Part shown: positions 13,194 to 23,431 of the stretch, piece by piece | How positions within the stretch are numbered: position 1 is the stretch's first letter | Layout of the letters: every line of letters begins with the position of its first letter | Origin: Ailurus styani | Taxonomy: Eukaryota; Chordata; Mammalia; Carnivora; Ailuridae | Length of the DNA stretch: 64,000 nt | Direction of reading: 5' to 3' | Assembly: GCA_002007465.1 (NCBI GenBank) | Contig: LNAC01000136.1 | Location: 3,407,042 to 3,471,041 of the forward strand | The notes under the pieces: generated by a model | Seen by the model: only the letters and a program-made list of their open reading frames with translations | Databases searched by the model: none | Told to the model about the DNA's origin: nothing | Position numbers and translations under genes: made by a program

Positions 13194-13296
13194 TGGTTAG
13201 AAATATTTAACTGGGATTTGCGGAAGAAATTAAAGTGCGAATTCTGGTTAGAAATATTTAATTGGGATTCGGGGGAGAAATGACGACAGAGAATTC
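13194..13296 (+). repeat. Two-copy tandem duplication, about 51 bp
   Basis: Both units start tggttagaaatattta and end gaattc (13194-13244 and 13245-13296), with a handful of differences between them. Confidence 0.85.
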
Positions 13297-14167
13297 GTTT
13301 AGGAAATCTAAAGGCCTGGCCGTCAGGACATTCAGAGCTCCAGACTTCCAAAGGGCCACCATACCGCTGAGAGCAAGCTGCTGCTTTTCTAAAGTTAGCA
13401 GTTAATAAAAATTAACTACCTGAAAATAATAGATGAAAACTGGGCTTTAGAAAAGCCAAGCCCCATCCTTGTTTACAGCAAGCACAAAAACCAGATTTCT
13501 AATCCGTAGGAGCCACAATCACCTATTGATTGCGACGACATCTGTGCCCCTGTTTTGGGAAGCAGGGTTTTCTGTGGAGGCAGGGCTGAAAAATCCTACC
13601 ATTCCCGTGCGCCTGTGTAATAAGCAGCTGACAGGCCTCTCAGGAAGGAGTCTTGAAACCCACACCTGGGCTCCCTCATTTCTCACCTACGGACGGACCC
13701 AATTAAAAGTCCTCCCTTCCGTCTTCAGAAGTTATTCTTTTCAAAAATGCAATCTGTGAAGTAGCATCACTAGAACTCAAGTGGTACCTTCTATCAGACA
13801 AAGGGTGAAATGCTTGGTGCGCCACCAAAGACAACCTCCTTCGCCCCAGGCCAGCCCAGAGTGAGCCACCGGGCTCCGGACCAATCAGTTCAGCAGTGGG
13901 CACACAATGACCTCAGAGATCAGAGCCTCTTAACCCCTTTCTCACCCCAGAGCTTCCCTCCGGATGAAATCTCTTAACTACTGTAGACCTGTCGGGGGCG
14001 GCGGGGGGCTGGAGGAGGTGCGGAGTGGGGCAGCTGGGTTGGTCCTGAGGGCGGCCACTTAATCCTGGACCAAGTTTGTGTCGCACAAAGCGGACCGACT
14101 CAGGATAGTTGCCAACTGCAAACCGTGATGCCGAGGCCAAGGCTGACAGGGACCACCTGGGGATGGG

Positions 14168-14170
<3 letters not shown>

Positions 14171-14219
<49 letters not shown>
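14171..14219 (+). repeat. (TG)n microsatellite
   Basis: About 24 uninterrupted TG units at the edge of the CpG island, likely length-polymorphic. Confidence 0.97.
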
Positions 14220-14220
<1 letters not shown>

Positions 14221-14426
14221 GGGGGGTGTATTGGAGAAATGGAGTGGATACACTGTAAAGCTGAGTTCAAAAACCATCCCCTCCCCCTTATGTAGGCTGA
14301 TTAGCAGCCCAGGCACAAGAGAAAGCTGATTCGTTTCCGCTCTCACTTCTCAAGTTCACACTCAAGTTCAACCCCTGACTCCCACAAGACGTCTGAGTAG
14401 CCCGGACCTTTTCTCAACCTATCCTT

Positions 14427-14444
14427 NGGGGGGGGGGGGGGGGG
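14427..14444 (+). repeat. Poly-G run with an ambiguous base
   Basis: An N followed by 17 G. The homopolymer was evidently hard to sequence, so its length is unreliable. Confidence 0.9.
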
Positions 14445-15376
14445 TACAGCCTGCAGGAAATGCGTGGGGAGGGCAGCAGAGGAGCGGCAGTAAGGAGTCA
14501 GGAAAGGAGAGCCTGGGAGGTAGAGAAAAGGAAAAAAGCTTTTTCTGCAGTGGGAGCCCCGGGGCCTCTGGAAAGCCTCTTTAAGTTAAGACCTGTAAAC
14601 TCTGCTGGGCAGCCTGGCTAGAGTGACGCCTTCTGGAAAGCGGGTGTGGGTTTTCAACTGGTTTCTAATGGTGAGCACTAGGCGGGCGCCTGGCTTTCAA
14701 CCCTTCAGAATGCCAGAGTCCCCGAAGCGAGCGCGGTGGCGAACCCGGACTGCCGCGGCATAGTGCTCCTTCAGGAGCGGCGCGATCAAGCTACAGCCGG
14801 CTCTTGCCCCACCTGCTCCGTTTTCTTCGATTTAAGGGGAGAGTGAGCGGCTTTTACGCCGCAGGTCCTAGTGCCGGGTCGGAGCGAAGGTGAGTTGTGG
14901 TTTCGGACCTTCAGAACATAACCCTGCCACCGGAGGAATGTTGGAAGTGGAGAAGTAAGGGAAGGGCGAACTGGTAGCCCCAGATCAGAGCAGGAGAAAC
15001 TGAAAGGAGAGCTGATGGTGGTGCGATGGGGCAGAAAAAGAAAAACAAAGACGGGGGTATCTTTCACTTAAAGGTTCTGTACTTGCCAATTGCCCAAGTG
15101 CGGTTTTCTGAGAGTATTTGGACAGTGGAGCATGTGACCAACCCTTCCAACTGGGACATTCAACTGGAACCAGTTCGCACACACCGGAGCTCCCACTCCC
15201 AGGGCACGGGTCAATCATCCCACCAGGACGTCCCTGTCCCTGACCTTCAGCTACCTCTCTCCCATCCACTTCCCCGGACAACCTCTCTGTTCCTCCTCCT
15301 CCTCCCCTTTCCTGCCACGTTCCAGAGCCTCAGCTAACCCAATCCCTGCCCTAGCGTCCGAGCTCCGGGGTTCACT

Positions 15377-15430
15377 GTGTGCGGAGCAGGGAGAGCACGC
15401 CCGCCACCCCCTCGGGGCCCTTCTAGAGAG
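15377..15430 (+). other. Possible first exon of an antisense transcript (strong donor)
   Basis: The plus strand has AGAG|GTAAGTGT with the exon edge at 15430, an excellent donor consensus inside the CpG island. A transcript using it would run antisense to exon 1 and away from intron 1. An antisense lncRNA, RORB-AS1, is annotated at the human locus, which makes this plausible. The 5' limit given here is arbitrary, no acceptor is paired with it, and a chance donor is a real alternative. Confidence 0.2.
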
Positions 15431-16760
15431 GTAAGTGTTGGGGGGAGTGAGCGGGAGGTGTACACTGGCCGATGGAAGGCGACGAGTGTTTGCAGCCCCA
15501 CCTTCCCAAGTTCTACCTGCCTAGTCCACCTGTCGCCAGGTCAGGGATGTAGGGAGGCCCGGGGGTTTTAGCCGTCTTCAACTTCCTGTTGCCAGGACCA
15601 GAAGGGCGTGCGAAGGGTAGAGGAGAGCCCCACAAAGAGCCGCAGAGTGGCCAGGAAGAAAAATGGGGTGAGGCAGGTGCCCAGAGACTTGCACACATCC
15701 CCATGGCACGCTGGCACCCGGCCCGCTCTCCAAGAAAAGAGTGAAGTTGTAGCCAAGCGGAAAGTGGGGGGGCTGGGGGGAGCGGGTCCGAGCACCGCGC
15801 GCAGGAAACCCGAAGGTCCCAGCACTGCCGGGGAACAGACGGACAAAGTGACTCCCTAAAGTCGGCCAGGCCATCCACTGGGGCAGCGCACAGGGTACCC
15901 GGGGGAAGTCTCTCTCCCTCGTCCCCGGCGCACCGCCCCACAGCTGCCAGCTTGCCCCGGGGACTCGCCACTGGGGCTGTCGCCGCTGGGGGTCTTGGCT
16001 CAAGGGCTCACCCAGCACGCCTCCCGCAGCGGCCCTTTGACAAAAGAGCCTTCTCGGCCGTGGGTTAGCGCGGGCTCCCTTATCCTCTGGAACTTTCTCC
16101 GCGCAACTTTTTCGGGGCGGCGCTCCTCCCTGGACCGCGCCGGCTCCGGAACGCGGACCTGGCCAGGGCGTAGCGCCGGAGCAAGGGACCCACGCAGGGC
16201 ACGATCCCCGAACCCGCGTCCAGTCCCGCGACACCGCCCCTCCGCCTGCCACTCCCGCGAAGGGACGGATGGGCGGGCCGGGAAGCTGGTGGGCCTAGTC
16301 ACCTGGAGTATGTGGGCCCGCGCGCTCGCGCCCCGCCGCCTGCCCGTGCGCCCCGCGCACCAACCCTGGCAGGCCAGCCCTGCGCGCCGCCTGCGTCCAG
16401 CCGCTTCGGTCGGGAGGCAGCCCCCTCCGACTCTCCCTCCATCCAGCGTCCGCTTCCGCACCCGAGAGTGACACGCAAAAATGGTTCAGTGCAACTCATG
16501 GACTGGGAGGAAGCAACTAGCGTCGCTCCTCTCTCCAAAAAGCGCCCTCCTGCGTCCCTCCAGAACTCCCGAGAGGCATTAACACCTTCCCACAACTTTC
16601 TACGCCCAGGCCATTCGTAGCCCACCTGCGATCGCGAACTCCAGACCTGCGCCCCGAGAAGCTTCTTGCCCTCCTGCGGGGTGCGCCCCCCTCCCCCCTC
16701 TCCCCATCCGGCTGGACTTGGCCGGACCCGGGGAGCCTCGGGGTCCGCGGGCTCGCTTAC

Positions 16761-16767
16761 CTCGCAT
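16761..16767 (-). CDS. RORB: RORB exon 1 coding part (Met-Arg plus first base of codon 3)
   Basis: Seen: on the minus strand the sequence reads CACACC-ATG-CGA-G and then GTAAGC, so seven coding bases are followed directly by a near-perfect splice donor (GT at 16760-16759). The start has A at -3 and C at +4. It lies in a CpG island about 640 nt downstream of a TATA box. Known: RORB isoform 1 is an orphan nuclear receptor and transcription factor acting at retinoid-related response elements in retina, cortex and pineal. Its protein begins Met-Arg-Ala-Gln, with the first zinc-finger cysteine a few residues later, and isoform 1-specific coding is limited to the first two residues. ATG CGA G joined to an exon starting CA or CN gives exactly that. 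Inferred: gene identity rests on this short junction plus promoter structure, because no zinc finger or ligand-binding exon is in the window. Another gene with a minimal first coding exon cannot be excluded. Confidence 0.55.
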
Positions 16768-16844
16768 GGTGTGGCCGCTCTCCCGCTCCGCGTAGTCATG
16801 AAGCTGCTCCCAGCCCGAACCCCGGAGAGCCCAAAAATCCTGCT

Positions 16845-16898
16845 CAGCACGAGTGAAGAAGGTGGTCGGCACAGAGCGGCTCCGCCGAGAAAACCATC
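16845..16898 (-). promoter_or_regulatory. uORF in the proposed RORB leader (17 codons plus stop)
   Basis: The ATG at 16898 is preceded by GGG and followed by G, which is a strong initiation context. The frame closes with TGA at 16847-16845, 77 nt upstream of the main ATG. It is closed and does not overlap the main frame, so reinitiation is possible. No function is assigned to the peptide. Confidence 0.5.
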
Positions 16899-16934
16899 CC
16901 TTTAGGAGGACGCCGTGGCCGGAGGGTGACGTTT

Positions 16935-16954
16935 GCCGCCGCCGCCGCCGCCGC
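16935..16954 (-). repeat. GGC triplet run in the proposed 5'UTR
   Basis: Nearly seven GCC units on the plus strand, read as GGC repeats in the minus-strand leader 170-190 nt upstream of the start codon. GC-rich triplet runs of this kind can form stable RNA structure and vary in length. Confidence 0.85.
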
Positions 16955-17431
16955 TATGTTAACAGTTTTGATGATGGTGGTGATGACTGTTTTGATGGTT
17001 GTTTGGTTGTTTGTTTGCAGGAAGGGTGAAAAAAATGTGCTGTCTGGCTGGTGCCTGGGTTTTGTTTGGCTTTTTTTTTTCTTTTTTCTTCCTCTCTAAT
17101 GTGCTTGCTTTTTAAAAATGCCACCGCCTCCGGCTCCGAAGGTTTCTTTTGTGATCACTTGGACTGAGGAGGAGGAGGAGGAAGGGCAGCAGCAGCAGGA
17201 GGAGGAGTTGGTGGTGGTTTTGTTAGTTACAAAGAAGAAGGAGACGGAGCAAGGGGGGGGGGAAGGAAACAGAAAAGGAAGAAAGGCGGTGTGGATGGCA
17301 GAGCATGTGCGTTTTCACATGACATCTGTGCCTGTTAGCGGATGCAGTGAATTTTCACTGTTCAGTTACAGGGAGGAAGGGAGCGAGAGAGAAAGAGAGG
17401 AGAGAGATGGAGAGAGAGCGCCGAGAAGGGG

Positions 17432-17437
17432 CTTATA
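17432..17437 (-). promoter_or_regulatory. TATA box of the minus-strand promoter
   Basis: The minus strand reads GCGTATAAGCCCC. The TATAAG core sits between GC boxes: a GGGCGGG on the plus strand at 17443-17449 and GGCGGGG on the minus strand at 17475-17469. The spacing suits transcription starting near 17402-17407 and running towards exon 1. I saw no CCAAT box close by. Confidence 0.55.
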
Positions 17438-17769
17438 CGCGAGGGCGGGTTTGGCCGCGACTCCCAGGCCCCGCCTCCTGTCAGCGCCGCGGCCTATCAG
17501 CGCCCGGCAGGCTCGGAGGGGCCGGGACCAGGGGGAGGGGACGCGAGTCCCGGAGAGAGGCGGGGGTTAGCGACCCCGAGCCCGGAGGCGGCCGCCGCTG
17601 AAGCTGCTCACTAGTCCCGGTCCGAACTGGGCGAAGGGGAGGGAACGGCCAGAGAGGGGGGCAGACCGGCAGGTGACGTTCACTTTCGACTCCAGGAGGA
17701 GGGACGAGGCACTGGCCAGCCCTTTTCGAGGCGAGAGACGCGGGACTCCCCGGGTCCCACGTTCTGTCC

Positions 17770-20700
17770 CTCTCTCGCAGCGAGCGCCTGGCCCCAGAGT
17801 TAGTTGTGAATTTCTGGCAGCGCTCTGCAGAGTCCTCTTTCGGTAAACTCCGCATCTCTGGCGGGGGTTTCCACGAACAGGACGCTTCAGTTTTAGTGGC
17901 AGAATAATGCAAATCAACTTCCATCACTTTGAGCATAACCGAAATGCAGTCCCATGCAAGTGCCGGCCGCTTCCTTTTAAACCATCTTTCAGACGCTTCC
18001 TGCCCTGAATCCTAAAAACAGAAAACACGACACACTAAGATTTCTTCAGGTTTTAAACATAATTTTTAAAATTTTCACTGTTTTCTTTTGTTAAGGAAAT
18101 TTTTATTAGCTTTCGGAAATCTCCTGGCATTGGGTTACCCAGTTCAAGGATAACAGCCCCAGCTGACTGTGGCTACCTCACTGATGCCAGGGAAATGGCC
18201 GAGGTATGATTGTGTGGTGCTGTTTATCTGATAAAGGGGCAGGGCTCTAGGAGGGAGAAATTTGGAGCCCACTTGGCTATGAGAAGACACTTACCTATTT
18301 ATTGGAGACTGGCGATTAAACGTAAGTATTTTGTACTCCTTAGGTGAAACCTGCCATCTATGACCATTTATTTGTATTTGGATAAAAATTCAATGTACAT
18401 AGCAAAACCGTTCCTTTGCAAGTTTTCCCCTCTCAGTGGACACAGTAAATATAGTGACCACATCTACTCCCTGGCCCCACAGTAGGTTAATTGGTCCCCT
18501 AAAAGATATGGGGAAATTTTGCTGCTTCTTCTCAGTCTTAAGACATTGAGGCTCCTACTCATTTGTGTACCTGTTGGCAGAGCAGGCCTCATTATCATTC
18601 ACCTGTACAAATAATTTGATTTTTACTGGAATTTATTCATATTCTGTCATGGAACACAAAGTGCAATGCAGACTTGGCGATTATTTAATTACTGCTCCCT
18701 ACACTGCCAAGTAGTTTGTTCCCCTCTGTTTAAATAAAAAACGGATTACTTGCTGAATCTTCTCTAGTGCTAAATTGACTTAGCCCTGCTATATGCCCTT
18801 CCATTTGCAAGCCAATGTGTAATTTAGGAAAATTTTAGTATTAAGAGTAAAAGTTGATTGAGTCTTTAATTAAATGAAACGAACAAAAGGAAGTTACTGT
18901 TCAGAATAGTTATTCCCTCATAAATACCTTTCCCCTAGATTTGTAATTGACACAGTAGTTAATCTTTTAAGATAATATTTAAGGCTCCCTGGTTTTATCA
19001 TTTTTAATCAAGTAAAATATATTCATCATAACTACATTAAAGCTGCACTAAGTTATGCCTAATTTAGTTGCTTCATTAAAAATTACTGAATATAAAATAC
19101 TCAAGAAACAAATTGTGACTACATCATTTTAATTTGATGTGCTTCAAGCAGAGACACAGGAATGTTGAAAGTCCTTTAAAGCCTTTGTAAACACTGTAAT
19201 TATTATTGTGATTATTTTAGTTTCTATTTCTGATTAAAGAGAAATTTAAAAATTCAGGAATTTTAACTCTTCTAGTCTTAAATTTCTGAACATTTATTGA
19301 ATGCTTAAATTTTTTTACTGCTGCAAAATCTATAATTCTTTTTTTTTAAATCTATAATTCTTAAAAAAGGTAGTCAACACACATATAAGTGCCTTTCCTC
19401 CCTCCTATGCATTTTTAAATGTCCTTTGCTTTGTTGGTCCAACAAAGCATAATTTTGCTTAGAACTGTATCACATGGTTCTTAATCCCATTTGAAAACTT
19501 CTGAAAAAATTAATTAGAAATAAAGACTTAAATTTTATCATTTTAAAAACTGTATTAAATTATATATAGTGGTACAAAAGTATTTCTTTAGTAGAGTGGA
19601 ATAAATGTTGATCATTGGTTCTATTTTGGTGATTTGGGATAGTTTGGATCTTCCTAAAAATTAGAACACTGAGTTCTCGAACTTTCCTAATGAGTTGCAA
19701 ATTATATCAACTGAATAGAACCCATTTGTGTAAAATAAATATTCAGGACTTAAGTTAAAGACATCAGCATTGTCCAGAAGTCATAAAATACTTCTGTATA
19801 ATCTGATGTTTTTGTAACCAATCTGCCAGCAACTATCCATATTTTGATTGGCATAATAATAATATATGGATATAATGACCTCGTTCACATGAAGTGCAGG
19901 GTTGGTCACTTTACTTGAATGATTACGGAATAATATGGCTTCCTATAATCTTGAAACTCTGCTTTTGTTCCTGGGTCTGAAGAATGTTCTAAGTTGATAA
20001 TTTTAAATGAAAATCAGTAGGTCACATAGCACTGTACTTAAGAACCGATGTAGTTTCACTTATGTTCCTGCTAACCTGCTTTCTGGACATATCACCACCC
20101 TTCAGATTTAGCTGTAAGGCCACAGAGTAATAACGAGAAGAAATATCCTGACAGAGGCAAAGGTTTATTTTGAGCCAACCAGGTAGGGTGAACATAGCAT
20201 TTAGGATTATTTCAATCCTAAAATGCTTGAACCCAAATAGGAAGTAATGGTTCACCATATGCTAAGCTGGCCAGTCTATAGTGACTGTTTGAAAAATTAT
20301 GAATCTTGGAGGAACATTGGCAATATTGATAATAATATCATATTTGGAACAATTAGAAGACTGGGGCTTATGGGGGCTATGCGGCTGTGAAAGTTGAGAA
20401 AGATAGATAAACCTACCTTAAATATTGGGAAAATGAGAAAAAAAAGAACTTTAAATATCTAAACCTATTAAAAATGGAAATGGTGAAGTACTGAGCTTAC
20501 TGTTGCCAGAGGCATCCAAGGAAGATTGAATGAAAAGCTTTGGTAAAGATGCTCTACTATACAGATTTCTCTAGTAGGCTAAAAATTGTCTAGATTAGAT
20601 GCAGTATCTTCTGCAAGTGTAAGTGTATTCACATGGACGTAATTACTACAGCCCCAGCAGCTGTAATAGAGCTCGGCTTCATAACTGAGAATGAAGGCTC

Positions 20701-21105
20701 CATTAGTGTATGGGCCAGGATTTTCCTAGAGTTTGGAAGAGCTCTTGGTACTTTATAGGTGCATGATAATTACTGGTTGAATCGATACTTTCTACTCTTT
20801 CATCCACTGGATGTGAACCAGAAATATAGGAAAGACCTGAATAAGATCTCTTCTTTCTTAGTTTCTAATGAATGGGAGGTGGGGTTGGGGGTGGGGGAGG
20901 TAGGTAGGAAAGATGGAGAGAGAAGAGATTTTCCCTTCCTTCCTTCCTTTCTTTCCTTATTATTTTTATTTTTTCATTTTAAACACTTCTAATTTGGGGA
21001 AGGAAAAAAAAGGATGTTTGGGTTTGGTTACATAATTATAAAAGAAAGCAAAACTTAATTATTTTCATATTTATTACTATTCTCAGTTATAATATCAGAT
21101 GGAAA
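17770..21105. other. Repeat-poor upstream flank of the promoter
   Basis: More than 3 kb with no recognised interspersed repeat apart from a short T-tract insertion at 19326-19362. It is AT-rich beyond 18.3 kb with many TAATTA/ATTAAT words. Candidate proximal regulatory DNA for the minus-strand gene; no coding frame is convincing. Confidence 0.4.
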
Positions 21106-21121
21106 GTCTTCATAATCTTTT

Positions 21122-21319
21122 TTTTTTTTTTAAAGATTTTATTTATTTATTTGACAGAGAGAGAGAGATTACAAGTAGGCAGACAGGCAGGCAGAGAGAG
21201 AGGAGGAAGCAGGCTCCCTGCTGAGCAGAGAGCCCGATGCGGGCCTCGATCCCAGGACCCTGAGATCATGACCTGAGCCGAAGGCAGAGGCTTTAACCCA
21301 CTGAGCCACCCAGGCGCCC
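21122..21319 (-). repeat. Can-SINE, first of a tandem pair
   Basis: A young-looking copy ending ccacccaggcgccc. It is bounded by gtcttcataatctttt at 21106-21121 and 21320-21335. Confidence 0.96.
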
Positions 21320-21335
21320 GTCTTCATAATCTTTT

Positions 21336-21525
21336 ATTTTATTTTTTTAAGACTTATTTATTTATTTATTTGACAGAGAGAGAGAGAGAGAGAGAGAGAT
21401 CACAAGTAGGCAGAGAGGCAGGCAGAAAGAGGAGGAAGCCCCAATGAGGGGCTCAGTTCCAGGACCCTGAGATCATGACCTGAGCCGAAGGCAGAGGTTT
21501 TAACCCACTGAGCCACCCAGGCGCC
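21336..21525 (-). repeat. Can-SINE, second of a tandem pair
   Basis: Same orientation as its neighbour, with a longer (GA)n block and a short internal deletion around the ctccctgctgagcagag segment. It ends with a third copy of the target word, ttcataatctttta at 21527-21540. Confidence 0.95.
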
Positions 21526-21879
21526 CTTCATAATCTTTTAGTAAAGTTTTGCCTCATTTTTAAGTATGGATGCAATTTCAACAACTTTTCAGAATGAAAA
21601 ATGAGAAAATATACTAAAAATAAATAGTTGGTGCTTTATGTAATAAATTGGAAAGAGTGTGTGTGGCCCAAAACAAAATGAACCCCAATATGTGGGGTAA
21701 GAGGTTAGGCAAGCCTTAGGAAAATGACAAAATAAATAGATAAGGAAAAAAAAGAGCTAACAGTTATTGGATGAACCACATGATCTATCAGCCTATCTGA
21801 TTTCTATTTCCTAAAAAAGCCTACATGGTGTGTAGTGTAGCTCACTTCCCTAACCTGTGCCTTTTTTTTTTTTAATAAG

Positions 21880-22105
21880 ATAAAGAAAAACAGGCTTAGA
21901 AAGGTCAAGGAACTTGCCTAAGATCACAAATCTAACAACGTTGGATCCATGACTCAAAACCAGATAAAGCCTCTGAAATATAAGTTCATGAGTACGGGAA
22001 CTTTCCTGATTTTTTTTTTTTTTCAGTGCTGAATCCCCAGAATCTAGGATCTTACCTGGCAAGTAGTAGATGCTCAAAATATACTTGCGGATGAATAAAT
22101 GGACA
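21880..22105 (+). repeat. MIR/L2-like relic
   Basis: 'aggtcaaggaacttgcctaa' is a MIR core-type word. 'gctgaatccccagaatcta' with 'gtagtagatgctcaaaat' is an L2-type 3' end. The two parts may be separate relics. Confidence 0.55.
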
Positions 22106-23060
22106 TTTGAACTCTTGTCCTCCGCACAGTATGGCATGTCCACACACTCTGTGACTAAAGCTCGTTATTGTCAAGTGCCATTAAATAAAGAACAGTGAAC
22201 TTTGACTTTGAAGATAAAAGGATACTGTGAAAAATTTATTTAATAATTATCTAATGCCTGATTCAGGTCCATCATGGAGTCTAGGAAATAATTTTGTAAT
22301 AAATATTTCAGGTCATAGATAATGTGGGTCTGAATTAAAATGGCATCAGTGAAAATGAAAAAAACAAAGAGGAAAGATTGGATATATTTTTACAGCCAAA
22401 AGCTACAAAGTCTAGTTCATGATTATATGGTGGTGCTGGTGGGCAGTGTGTTAAGTTAAAGTGAGGGAGAAGTCAAACCAGATCTTCATGAGTAGGAAGC
22501 TGGTAGAATGAATATACCATTAACAGAAATAAGCAAGGAAGGCAGAGTAGATTCTTGAATAAGTAGGGGAACATGTTGAGATTAATTTTCAGTTTTGGGG
22601 TGTCCTGGTGACAATGTGCAACAGATGGCTGGGTATGTAGAACTGGAGATTTGGAAATTGTTAAATGTGAAAATGAAGATTTTTAAGACACTCAGAAACA
22701 TTAAGAGAAGCAAAATAATATGAGAAGAAACCAAATGTCTCTTTTTAATGGGTAGGATGGAGGGATAAGCCAGTGAATAAGAGGATGGACGGGGAATGGT
22801 GGACTGTGTTGATATTGTATCAGAGAAGTCAAAGTAGGAAAGATTTTCAAGAAAGAAGGAATGATCAACAATGTCAGATAGGCAGAGAACTCAAAGGCCT
22901 TCGGGTTTGTTGATTAGGAAATTATTAATGATTCTCAGGAAACCTTCAGGGCTGAGGAGGGAACAGCTATTAAGACGTGGATGGAAACAGGGTAGTGTTT
23001 GGATTATCCTTTCAAATTATTTGGTGGATGGGAGAGGGTGCATCATTAGTCTGAAAAGAT
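22106..23060. other. Unassigned stretch
   Basis: Purine-rich, G-containing DNA that resembles decayed repeat sequence, but I cannot name a family. No gene is supported. Confidence 0.3.
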
Positions 23061-23073
23061 AGTAGGTCAAGTT

Positions 23074-23140
23074 TTCTCTCTCCCTCTCCTTCTCTCTCTC
23101 TCTCCACACACACGTACACACACACACACACACACACACA
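23074..23140 (+). repeat. (CT)n followed by (CA)n
   Basis: A CT-rich run passes into about 17 CA units with one interruption. Confidence 0.93.
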
Positions 23141-23431
23141 GAACACCCTCTATATAAATTTGGGACTGAACAAAATGGGCAATTATAGATCTAAAAAGAG
23201 AGTCTGAAGAAATGAGATCAGTGGTCACGGGTGAGCTTTGGTAAGGCACCTTTTCTTCTGAGACTAAAATCAAGAAATAGAACAGATAAAGACGGCAACT
23301 TCATTGGGCGATCGGGGTTTGAAAGCACATGTAGAGGGAAAAATTGAGGTCTAGGTCTCAGTTGCCAATTAATTTACCTGTGTGACCCCAAGCATCTCAT
23401 TTTTCCCATTATACAGTGAGTATCTTTTTTA

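Larger units (their letters stand above)
1..16760 (-). other. RORB: Proposed RORB intron 1 (proximal 16.8 kb)
   Basis: Begins with GTAAGC at 16760 on the minus strand; its 3' end is outside the window. The stretch away from the CpG island is AT-rich with five Can-SINEs, a hAT relic, L2 fragments and simple repeats. I found no convincing RORB exon in it. Known RORB genes have very long first introns, which fits. Confidence 0.45.
16761..17405 (-). other. RORB: Proposed RORB exon 1, mostly 5'UTR
   Basis: The exon end at 16761 is set by the splice donor. The start near 17405 is estimated by counting 25-30 nt downstream of the TATA box at 17432-17437, so it is uncertain by tens of bases. The leader carries CT/GA-rich and CTC/CTG-rich blocks (17160-17420), a GGC triplet run (16935-16954) and several upstream ATGs. 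A short uORF at 16898-16845 has a strong start context (GGG before ATG, G after). An ATG at 16799 opens a frame that overlaps the main start out of frame. Such a leader usually lowers basal translation. An acceptor-like 'tgtttgcag' at 17013-17021 is on the opposite strand and does not concern this exon. Confidence 0.5.
14650..17770. promoter_or_regulatory. CpG island over promoter, exon 1 and start of intron 1
   Basis: CpG density and GC content rise sharply here against an AT-rich surround. The densest parts are 15.8-16.5 kb and 16.6-17.8 kb. The island covers the TATA promoter, all of the proposed exon 1 and about 2 kb of intron 1, which is typical of developmental transcription-factor genes. 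Several long open frames on both strands (for example 15578-16252 minus and 15995-16471 plus) are by-products of the GC bias: they lack conserved domains and overlap each other. Confidence 0.85.

Noticed and set aside
15578..16252. 224-codon open frame on the minus strand in the CpG island
   Set aside because: GC-rich DNA has few stops. The frame overlaps other open frames on both strands, shows no domain and lies in the proposed intron.
15995..16471. 158-codon plus-strand open frame in the CpG island
   Set aside because: Arg/Pro/Ser-rich low-complexity translation with an opposite-strand open frame of similar length; composition artefact.
17118..17570. 150-codon plus-strand open frame across the promoter
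   Set aside because: The Glu/Gln/Val-rich stretch comes from GGA and CAG-like triplets antisense to the leader. It crosses the TATA box and shows no domain.
23074..23140. Regularly spaced CA/CT repeats considered as a CRISPR-like array
   Set aside because: Simple microsatellite with no unique spacers; the genome is a vertebrate nuclear genome.
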